Source: Amoebophrya sp. A120 (taxonomy: Eukaryota > Sar > Dinophyceae > Syndiniales > Amoebophryaceae). Taken from it: a DNA stretch of 64,000 nucleotides. Position numbers and translations under genes: made by a program. The notes beneath the pieces are model-generated. The model was not told the origin of the DNA. It searched no databases and worked only from the letters and a program-made list of their open reading frames with translations. Each line of letters begins with the position of its first letter. Within the stretch, counting starts at the first letter, position 1. The stretch is from the NCBI GenBank assembly GCA_905178155.1, contig CAJINV010000010.1:1571182-1635181 (forward strand), written 5' to 3'. Shown here in pieces: positions 21,528-30,652 of the stretch.

Positions 21528-24500
21528 ATGGCGAAGTCGCCTTCGGTGGGCGAAGGGGCGCTCAGCGCTGGCGATGGTCAGCCCGTACCGGACCGCACAT
21601 CAGCTGCAGCTCCTTCCGGCGTTTTATCGACGCAAGGACAAATTGAATCAATAAAGCCGGCGCTTCTGCTTACCGCGGATGATCGTGAAGATTCAAGATT
21701 GCACAAGGACGAGGTTCTGGAGTGTGCGGACGCAGACGTGCAGGCTGCAGCTCAAGTCGGACCACAACCAGCAGGAGCCGCCTCGTCGATCTCCGGACCA
21801 GATGACACGAATAAGGAGATGATCAACCCCCCTACAGCATCTACATCTAGTGCCGATTTGCTACTGAAGGAATTTCTGACAACACTCGCCACGTACATTC
21901 TGCTCCCAGTTCTGTGTGCCATTGTCTCGGAGGTGCTCCGTGGCACGGGATCCTTGTGTCACCTGCACAATGGGGAGCTGCGACAGCTCGTCTGGGCAAA
22001 GAACCAGGACCAGCTGTCGGCAATGTCAACGACAACCGGTGCACCGACGTCGTCTCCTGGGAAGAACAGTAATGGCAGTACTTTTAAAGACGGCCGCGAG
22101 ATCGCAATCCCGGACAACAAATGGTGGCATATGACAACTAGTCAGCTCTACAACATTGCCGGAGAATTTTTGATTTGGTGGTATATTTACGGCCTGTGCA
22201 ACTGCTTTCCGGTGACAGCAGACGCGGGCGCTTCGTTTTCTCGGGCTTCTAGTCGGCAAGACGAGCGTGCTAGTGAGAACGAGTGCGACGGCGCAGGGAA
22301 GAACCAGAAAGATCTTTCTAGGTCGATGAAACTCACTTCCCCACCGTGTCGCGCCGTCACGTCGACAAACACAGCGACCGTAAATCCAATGCTTGGAAAA
22401 TTTTACCTCTACTACGCCGTTTTCTGTGCGTCGCCGATCCTGTTTGGACTCATCTCATATTTGAGTCTGGAGGCCGAGGCTGGCACAAACCCCGAGCTGT
22501 TTGTGTTCGCGTTCCTGTGGTACGCTCCCGCCCGAGTTCTCTTTATCGTCCTTCCCTTCACAGCTTTGGCGCACTACTGCTGCATGCCGAAGGGTCGTGA
22601 ACGGGCACCAGCTGGCGGATCTACAGCTTCCTCCTGCTGTAGCAGTTTCGATAATGATCAACAGGAGCATGATGCTGAAAAGAAGAACCCGGCGACAACT
22701 ACTTCTACTACGTCGCAAGTGCTGTTGAATACGAATCAGCTGACCAAACGGAGGATTAGTACAGGGGCGTACCGGATCTGCATGTTTGCTCTGAACACTT
22801 TCATCATCAACGGACTCACCATGTTCATTGTGACTGTCATTCCGCAATTGTTTGCAGTATTGCAGAAACAGTCCTTCGTCGTGAGTACCTTCGGGGAGGT
22901 GGTCGTCACGGGCATGTTTTTCAGCGTCTTCCTCCCAGCCTGTGAAAAGTTCAGCGGAGCGTACACCTTACCCAGGGTCAGTCCAACAGTGCAAGAGTTT
23001 GTCGACATGGGATACAGTGTAGAAATCGCGAGGAGAACTGCCGAAGAACGGCGCGCATTCTTGGTGACAGGGTATAACTACTTCTTCGACGTAGCTCGGT
23101 TCGTTTTCGGCCGCGGGATTCTGCTGAAGCTTTCTACGCATACCATCGCACTTGTGATTTTCCGAGACATTGTCTACCACATGTGGCATTTCGGCTTCCG
23201 GCAACAAGAAAGTCTGGTCCTGTTTACAACCAAAATTGGAGCGATGCAGCATGCAGCTGAAGACGACGAGGAACAAGCTCTACTGCAGAACTACATGCCA
23301 CCCTCATGGCAGTTTATTAGCAAAGTCTGCTTTCAACTGCAACGCATTTCGCAATTCAATAGGCACCTCTCCGTCGCGTTTGAACAGACATACGACTTTC
23401 GAGCTTCGTCGAAGTACGCGGAAGAAATTCTCGCGCAAGCGATTCCAACTTCTCAGGAGTACGGAACAACTGGACAAGAGCCTTCGTTTGGCAAGAAAGA
23501 CGCCACCCTTAAGAAGGCGAATGGGACTACTGCGACTCCACCCACTTCAAAAAATAAAACGAAACCGATCCCCTTGGACACCATTCGGACCCATTTCGCG
23601 AATATTCGGATTACGCTCCGCAATGTCCCTCGGAACGTGTGGCACCTCTTGTTTCACAACGATCAGAACTTTTCCCATGGTGCAGTGCAGGTGCTGCGAG
23701 ATAATTGCGAGGGTCCGGCGGGACAAAAGCGCGACGCAAAGTCGGGCGGGAGACAACAGGGCGAGAACAGTAGCAACGTTTTGCTCCACGACTGTGACGG
23801 CGATGAAAAAGCGATGACAATGGAAAAGGCTGCAGCCGGCGCAGCAGCTGCAACAACCACACGAACATCTTCTCCCTCTGTACTAGATTCAGAATTCATG
23901 CACGACGCCATCGTTCCCGGAACGACCGAGAGCCAAGACACCATAATGTTTGCAGCAAAGCAAAAATCTTGCGACTCGCGAGGCACCCGGTCAAGCGACC
24001 TGCGAAGAGGCCGGCTTTTTTCCCCACCAGTGTCGACGGCCGAGCTGCTTGCGTTCAAGGGGTTTACCAAGTTTTACCGTCAGCAAAATTTTCTGCGATA
24101 CCAGATCCGCATCCAAATTCGGCTCGTCGTTTCGCTCGCGTTGATACTGGCTCCCCTGGTGTCTTCCCTCACGAACGTCTACTACTCCCTCGGGTTTCCC
24201 CAAGATGAGCGGGAACTTTGGGTGAGTCTCATCGTCCCCTTTGTGTTCCTCTGTGAAGATTTGATCGAGTGGTACGTAGTCACGTTCCGGCTGACCTTAT
24301 TCAACCAGAAACAAGTCGTCGACTTGGTTCCGCCCTTTCTGCGGTTTTACGAAAAACGTCACCCGCTCGCTAGGAATTTTAGACTGGGTCTCATCGGCGC
24401 GTGCATGCTCTACCTCCTGCTTATGTTCCAGAACCGGTACCCGACCCTGAGATTCAATTTGGTCGACAAAATCGGAGCCGAGACGGGATGGGAGAAGCAT

Positions 24501-24551
24501 GAAGCGGACCTTCTGACCATTCCCGTTATCTGGGAATACTGTGGGTGGTAG
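21528..24551 (+). CDS. Multi-pass membrane protein of unknown function, 1,007 aa, no introns
   Basis: A single uninterrupted frame starts at an ATG preceded by GAAATAA. The first 110 residues are polar. I count about ten hydrophobic segments, roughly at residues 114-136, 206-226, 289-312, 322-349, 414-445, 457-472, 540-554, 863-889, 896-917 and 950-972, with a polar, Ser/Ala-rich loop of about 270 residues between 590 and 860. The layout suggests a transporter, channel or membrane scaffold, but I recognise no signature. Unlike its neighbours it carries no introner element in 3 kb. The start choice is supported by the lack of earlier in-frame ATGs close by. Confidence 0.85.
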   Translation: MAKSPSVGEGALSAGDGQPVPDRTSAAAPSGVLSTQGQIESIKPALLLTADDREDSRLHKDEVLECADADVQAAAQVGPQPAGAASSISGPDDTNKEMINPPTASTSSADLLLKEFLTTLATYILLPVLCAIVSEVLRGTGSLCHLHNGELRQLVWAKNQDQLSAMSTTTGAPTSSPGKNSNGSTFKDGREIAIPDNKWWHMTTSQLYNIAGEFLIWWYIYGLCNCFPVTADAGASFSRASSRQDERASENECDGAGKNQKDLSRSMKLTSPPCRAVTSTNTATVNPMLGKFYLYYAVFCASPILFGLISYLSLEAEAGTNPELFVFAFLWYAPARVLFIVLPFTALAHYCCMPKGRERAPAGGSTASSCCSSFDNDQQEHDAEKKNPATTTSTTSQVLLNTNQLTKRRISTGAYRICMFALNTFIINGLTMFIVTVIPQLFAVLQKQSFVVSTFGEVVVTGMFFSVFLPACEKFSGAYTLPRVSPTVQEFVDMGYSVEIARRTAEERRAFLVTGYNYFFDVARFVFGRGILLKLSTHTIALVIFRDIVYHMWHFGFRQQESLVLFTTKIGAMQHAAEDDEEQALLQNYMPPSWQFISKVCFQLQRISQFNRHLSVAFEQTYDFRASSKYAEEILAQAIPTSQEYGTTGQEPSFGKKDATLKKANGTTATPPTSKNKTKPIPLDTIRTHFANIRITLRNVPRNVWHLLFHNDQNFSHGAVQVLRDNCEGPAGQKRDAKSGGRQQGENSSNVLLHDCDGDEKAMTMEKAAAGAAAATTTRTSSPSVLDSEFMHDAIVPGTTESQDTIMFAAKQKSCDSRGTRSSDLRRGRLFSPPVSTAELLAFKGFTKFYRQQNFLRYQIRIQIRLVVSLALILAPLVSSLTNVYYSLGFPQDERELWVSLIVPFVFLCEDLIEWYVVTFRLTLFNQKQVVDLVPPFLRFYEKRHPLARNFRLGLIGACMLYLLLMFQNRYPTLRFNLVDKIGAETGWEKHEADLLTIPVIWEYCGW

Positions 24552-25926
24552 TTGTTCTGAGCAACAATGCCGCGGAGGCGGAGCCGGAGTAAGGCTTCAA
24601 ATTTTGTGTATCACATTGTTCGATTTCATTTTCTCCAATTTTGTTCTCGTGCAAAGATGGCATTTTCCGCTATTATTTGAGTACACAAGAATTTAGTAGA
24701 TGAAAAAGTATATACTTACAACTACAGTGATCCATGAATAACAGAAACAGTATGAGAGACCACATGACGATCACTTCATTAGCCCAGTAGTTGTAAGTAC
24801 GCATGCAGGATATTGTTCTCGACTACAGTGTACATTTTTAACAAGCAGCATGTATTTACAATAGCCATGAAATAATTCGAGTACAAATTATTTGGTTATG
24901 AGTTGTGCCCATGCTATAACATGAGTGACCAGAACAAGCAGAAATTAGGAAAAAAATCTCGGGTAAAAACAAAAACTGTCGTGTATGCGACCATGCAGAT
25001 ATTACTTATCGCCTCGCTCTTGCTCTAGTATCACGACCATAAAATAAATCAGTAAACATAAAGCACATGAGAAGAATAATTTAAGTGAAATACGAAAACT
25101 CTGTATATGGTGATATTAACTGATGTGGTGCCGATTGAAATTGATTTCGATCCAGCAAGCGTTTCTCCTTCGTTCTGCGACTTGTTCTTCGTGACCCAAA
25201 TCCAATGGGTCACGACCGGACGAGTGGACTTGTAGCTGCTTCTGCTCGGGATCTTCACTGTGATAAAACTCCCAGGGTCATCTATATAGAGCACGATTCT
25301 GCTACCCAGGTCATCATCAACTCTGCTCCCTTATTTCTGCTGGCAGACATAGATCAGAGAGGCACATTGCCCCCTACAACTACAGGCAAGGTACATTGCT
25401 CTCGTCGGCTCGTTCTCATGTTGCTGTGGTGGCACGAGACACCTTCCTGTACGTCGTTCCGTAGCGACTGTATACACTTTAGTGAGCCGAGTACAGCGGA
25501 CAGGATCCTTTGTTGTGACTTCTCTTCTTTTCAAGAGATGCAGCCTTTTTCTGCGGATCATATAGATCGATCATGACAGTCGTCTACTGAAGTAGATCCT
25601 GCCGAAAGCGATCCTCGTTTCAGCATTCGCATTGCCGTCGGCAAAATACTCGAAGAGCAGAAGATATTTTGCTTTCGATTCTGGTCCTCTTCCCGCCTTT
25701 CCGCGCGTAATTTATGTCCGCCAGCCTCTGTGAGATAAACAAAAACATTCCAACAAAATCTATATTTTTCATTTGGATAATGAGTAGTTCCCCTTGTTAG
25801 TGCAAACTCTCAATTTTTGCGAAACAAGTTGAGCAGTGTTGATTTCTTTTCCCTCAACTCTGTTTATTTGTGTGGTGGTCTAACTAGGTGTTTTCTCGGG
25901 AGAATTTACCCCAGTTTGAGTTCATC
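24552..25926. other. Intergenic region
   Basis: AT-rich and without a supported gene. Short open frames around 25.2-25.6 kb have unlikely composition and no partner exon. Confidence 0.5.
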
Positions 25927-28764
25927 ATGCGAAAAATCCGCAGTCCACCGCAAGAGCACCACGCTCCACCGGCACGTCCGTGGTGGAAGCAACACCTTGC
26001 GCGTCTCTGTGGAAAAAAGATTCTGTACCCGGGGGGCATCTGTCTCCAAGCAATAGTTGCTTCAGCTGTTCACAGCAACTACTTGCGAACGGACATTCCA
26101 ACGTTTATCAATGAACCGGATGAGCCGACGGACGCAACGGTACTTTAGGAGCAGGAAGGGATCATGTCAATACGTCGTGATATAGCTACTGGTGCATGAC
26201 CATGAGAGCAACATCGCTACTTGTTTCCGCGGTTATTGTTTCATACAAATTTGATAGAAAAAACCTCTTCATCCCCAGGTAATTTACCTCCACCCGCTCG
26301 GTGGCGGCGGAGGGCGAAATGGCGATCAGCAGGCCATGGAGATGTTTGAATGGTTCGAGAACAACCAGCAAAAAAAATTTGGGAACAACGGAGCTGCAGG
26401 AACCAAAAATTACAACATCAAAATCCTGGCCCCGATCGCCCGGACCAAGCGCTCTTCCGGGCGGAGTCCTAGTTGGTACCATTATTACAATATCCTGTGC
26501 AAAAGTATCGTACTCGTATTGCAATCATGCATTGCAAATCCTTTACCTGAGATCAATCCGCATTACAAATTTCATTTCTCATGCTGAGGAAATTTGTAAT
26601 GCATTTATACGAGTGCGATACTTATGCAGTTCATATACAATTACGATACCGAGCCGGATAATCGAGATATCGAGTGGACCGATGTGGAGGGAGCGACGTT
26701 GGAAATCGCGGAACTGATTCGGGAGGAGCAGGAGGACCGAGGAAATTTGCGGTACTTGCACGAATTGAAAGCACAACAACAGCGCGGGAGCGGTGGAGGA
26801 ACCGCTTCAGCTTCTTCCTCTTCAGGGGACTTCCATAGTCGACCAATGATCAATACCATGGGCGCTAATTTGGGCATCATAGGTCGTGGAGCTGGAGCTA
26901 CAACCTCTTCGTCATCTGCCTCGAGCAGTAGCGCCGCTGGTGGCCCCGCTAGTGCCGCAACAAGCACCGGACCAGTAGTTGCAACCACTACAGCGTCCTC
27001 CACGCAGACCAGCTCTACTCCCGCTCATCATGCGGAGCAAAAGCAAGATTCCCGACCCTACCCGGTTTTCCTCTGTGGGATTTCGCAGGGCGGGGTGATG
27101 GCCCTGCACATTGGGGTTGCAGCGGCGCTGTTGCACGAGAATCCAGTCATATATGCTCTGCAAAAGTATCGTACTCGTACTAATTGCAAATAGGCATGAC
27201 AAATCTTTTTCCGAAGTGAAAACAGAATTACAAATTGCATTTGTCGTGCTGAGCTAATTTGTAATGCAATTTTTACTAGTACTCCGATACTTTTGCAATG
27301 CATATCATACCCGCGGGGGTTATTTCCTACCACGCCATGCCACATCGACTGTCGGTGTCGGATTACATTATGCCTTTGATGAAAAATTGGCAGAACCGAC
27401 TTCTTCTCACCGCCGCGGAGGCAGCGAGCAGTAGTGGCGGAGGTGATCATGCTGCTGCTGCGGCATCTTCCTCGTCGGCAGGAACAGGAAGTGGAGTAGA
27501 AATGAACCATGTTGCGCAAAAGCAGGCCATCATTTTCCACGGCGAAGAAGATGCTGAAGCCGCGGCTCTGCGACTCCCCCCACCCCCGACGACCACTGTC
27601 CGCGCGATGTCGATCGACGAGGAGGATGAAAATGCTGCAACTACCGCTGCTGCTGCCCACATTGCGGCGCAACCGACACCGGCAGGGCAGGAGGCGGCGC
27701 AGATGGGCAGCGAAGATCAGGATGTGGGTTCATCCAACAACGTTACCATGACAACTGGCAGAAGTAGTACAAGCGGCGTTGCACCAGAAACCTCCGCAGG
27801 AACAACGAGCACGGGAAGTGTAAGTGAGCAAGATCTAGCTCGTCCGGCGTTTCTCGGACAGGATGGCTTTGAACATCAAGATGGGAACTATCCACAGTAA
27901 ATTTCCCGTACACGTACAAATGCAGTCTCTGCATGACAAAACTTGCCTTCAGTCCTAGTCTAGCATGACAAGTTGGACACTGCAAGTTGGCGAAATTTGT
28001 CATGCATTTTGTACATCATTTACGGAAAATTTACATTGCATAGGAACGGTACAGACCACACTGACAGTGACATACAGGATGTGGAGATGAATGAAGACGA
28101 ACCAGATCCCGAGGACGAAGAGGAGGATGGTGAGGACCGGCGACGCGGAAGGGCTGGTGCTCATCGAGGCTTTTTAGCCGCTGGGGGCCGGGGCGCGCCG
28201 GGTGCTAGAAGCAACACTTCTGGTGCACAACAACCGCCCCGGCGACCTGCTGGATTTGCGTTGCAGCCCGTGCTGGCTGCAGAAGGCGAGGACAGAGGTG
28301 GAAATGACGGGGAAGACATGGACGACGATGAGCAAAACCCACCGAATGCGAACCCAGAACATCAACAGGTCCAGGCGGCACACCCGACCACCTCGACTGC
28401 GAGCACCACACCGCTGAGCGTTCCTTTTCCGCCGGCAGCGGAGTCGGTCACGAATCTTCCTGGCTCTCCTACACGACCCCAGCAAATAAACGGTCAACAA
28501 CTATCCTCCCTTCCCGCACTAAGTTCCCCCTGGCGGCAGATTCCGGTCCGTATGTACGCCAGTAGACGCGACGGCATCTTTCCGGGAGATTTTGTAAAGC
28601 AGAAAGCGGACGACTTGTTCCTGAATAAGCTGGAAATGACGGACTACAAGATTACCATCCAGCCGGACAAACAGCACGCGGATCCGTCCGGACCAAAAAC
28701 GCTGGCGGAAAACATTTTCAACCTGCTGCGCCAACGGGACGCGGACGCAAAATTTTTACCGTAG
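25927..28764 (+). CDS. Alpha/beta-hydrolase of the phospholipase/carboxylesterase (acyl-protein thioesterase-like) type, 743 aa
   Basis: Exons 25927-26139, 26279-26490, 26641-27151, 27310-27888 and 28048-28764 sum to exactly 744 codons. VIYLHPLGGGG (from residue 72) matches the first strand and oxyanion region of this fold. FLCGISQGGVMAL holds the GxSxG nucleophile (Ser near 289). AGVISYHAMP follows as in acyl-protein thioesterases. The likely Asp is in SRRDGIFP (near 679) and the His in DKQHADP (near 714). Family members are usually about 220-250 aa; here acidic, Ser/Ala/Thr- and Gln/Pro-rich inserts separate the core motifs. HGEED near 388 is a possible alternative acid. It is probably a soluble esterase acting on acylated substrates; the substrate is unknown. 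The 3' part is duplicated at 35.8 kb. Confidence 0.8.
26140..26278 (+). other. GT-AG intron in the hydrolase gene
   Basis: Donor ACG|GTACTT and acceptor TCCCCAG|GTA join DAT to VIYLHPLGG in phase 0, completing the first core strand of the hydrolase. There is no inverted repeat, so this is an ordinary intron beside introners in the same gene. Confidence 0.8.
26491..26635. mobile_element. Introner element, family B
   Basis: The ends are TATCCTGTGCAAAAGTATCG and TATGAACTGCATAAGTATCG inwards. The direct repeat TACAA is perfect. Removal gives SWYHYYN|YDTEPDNRDIEW. Confidence 0.95.
27152..27304. mobile_element. Introner element, family B
   Basis: The ends are TATGCTCTGCAAAAGTATCG and TATGCATTGCAAAAGTATCG inwards. 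The direct repeat TCATA is perfect. It lies about 20 codons after the catalytic Ser. Removal gives LLHENPVI|PAGVISYHAMP. Confidence 0.95.
27889..28042. mobile_element. Introner element, family E
   Basis: The left end TATCCACAGTAAATTTCCCG pairs with the right end read inwards, TATGCAATGTAAATTTTCCG. The direct repeat GGAAC is perfect. Removal gives EHQDGN|GTDHTDSDIQDV. Confidence 0.95.
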
Positions 28765-30652
28765 GCGGAGGGAAAAGGCTGTAGCAGTATGTGTACGAAA
28801 TAGAGTCGTAGGCAAAGCTCTTTGTCATGCGGCTGCACGGGACTAACAAAATGAAAATTCGCTTCAAGCAAGACTCGTGCTGTAAGATCTACTACAGAGT
28901 GGCTCCTGGTGTTACAGGAAGTAGGACGAGCGCTCGACGCAGATGACATTAATAAGAATCAGATGAAGATAAAGCCCGATTTTGAAGCAGCACTAGTAGC
29001 AAGAACTCGGGCGGTTGTTCTACACCAGGTCTACGACGCTATCCAATTTTGAGCCTCCAGTATCCTGGAGGACACAAAAATTCGTCTGTGTCTGTCTCTG
29101 TGTTTGCACCGAGGCTGCGGCGCTTAGGAGTAGATCTTTTTCATCATGGATGGTCGACTGCAAGTGGAAATACAAATAGAAAATGAAAGCATATACCAAT
29201 GAGGCTCGCCTCCTTTTCATCTCCCCACAACTTGTTCGGCCTACACAAAAATCTGATTATGCAGTGAGACTGCACGGATGAATGTCTTTCAACACTGGCA
29301 TAGCGGTAAACCCAGCAGCAGAACGTCCGGCCGTAAAAGCGCGCGTCGGGAACAACAGCGAGAGATCTACGACTGCGACGGTAACTTAGCGCTGCGCCAC
29401 TGCTGCTGTGCGCGACGGGATAAGGATGATCAGTAGGATCGTCTAGACTACGGTGAACAAGATGTTTTTTTTTTGTTTTGTTTTGCGAATGGTAACCATT
29501 TTACGCCTTAGCAGGCTCGCCTGTTTTAATACAAGAAGTGGCACGATCATATTAAGAGATGAGGTTACAGCAATAGTATTTGAAGAGAAGTCTTTTTTGA
29601 AAAGCAAATAGAGGTTTATAAGTGGGACCTCGTCCCCGGGACAAGGCGCAAGTAAAGATCCGAAAAATTTCAGCAGCAAGAAAATAAAACTTTTAGAAGC
29701 AGACTGGTCCTATCGTTATAGAAGAGGTTTTTATCTCCTTGTAAAAGAATCCTTATCTTATCCTTACTCGATCATAGTGCGCTAATTACCGTGGGAAAAA
29801 AAGCAGTAAGTAAAGGTAAAGCGAGAAGCGAAACAGACGAACTCACGAGGAAAGAAACTCTGAACAGGACGAAATGTTGCGTAGCCCGTGCGGTTTTTCC
29901 CAACCGCCCGATAGATAGATAGATAGAAACAGAATGCGAATGAGCAAAGTGATCGCGGATTCTATTTTCCTGAGAATACAGTGAAAATTTGGTTTGATTA
30001 CTTACAGCTTTCAAAAGTAGAATCGACACGGATTATATATCAACCTCTCTTGAGCGGAAGCGGTTTCCTATTCAAGATGACGAGGAACGTGGCTATTTGT
30101 GACGTCACAAATACCACAGACGATGACTTTTTTTGCGCTAAAACGAACAACTGCATTTTGGATGAATTGTAGCTGCGACGTGGAGGGTGCATGTGCAGCA
30201 ACTGCTATTTGATGCTGACGACCGAAATATGGGACGAGTCTTGAACGTCATAACCCTAAGCTCCTGCTTCAACTATAACACGTTCACGTTGTTCGTTTAC
30301 TGAGTGGAAAAGAATCTCTCACCGCAAATCTTAGTGGTGCAAACGCAGAGGGAAGATTTTGACTTTGTGAAATAACATCATGACGTGGAGAGACCATACT
30401 ACCAGGAGAGCAGAGTCAACAAGTTCACGAGTCTGCAACTGCGTTGTGGTCCTACGTGTTACCTCCAAGATCATCTGATATGTTTTTCTTGTTGAAGAAG
30501 AGCGCGAAGTAAAATATCATTGACGGGTAATTTTTACGGCGACGAGTCACAAGAAGTGGAAGAGGCTTCAGATCTTGATCTGCAAAGCCAAAATATAAGA
30601 TCCATGTAGAAAAGAATCCAAACTGTTTAGCAAAGAACGAAAGCAGAACCAA
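28765..30652. other. Intergenic region between hydrolase and membrane-protein genes
   Basis: No gene is supported. It holds a GATA microsatellite (29910-29926) and sequence that recurs in diverged, partly deleted form at 39.89-40.54 kb. Confidence 0.55.
29910..29926. repeat. GATA microsatellite
   Basis: Four tandem GATA units in a row. It is absent from the diverged copy of this region near 40.1 kb. Confidence 0.85.

Larger units (their letters stand above)
26700..29346. repeat. Segmental duplication, source copy
   Basis: This 2.65-kb block recurs 9,115 bp downstream (35815-38461). I noticed one substitution (C at 26777, A at 35892; Gln to Lys). It covers the hydrolase from LEIAELIREE to its stop, two introners and about 580 bp of 3' flank. 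Direction of copying is inferred from the intact gene here. Confidence 0.93.

Noticed and set aside
25205-25576. Open frame of 123 aa between the membrane-protein and hydrolase genes
   Set aside because: Cys/Ser/His-rich chance composition, no motif and no linked exon.
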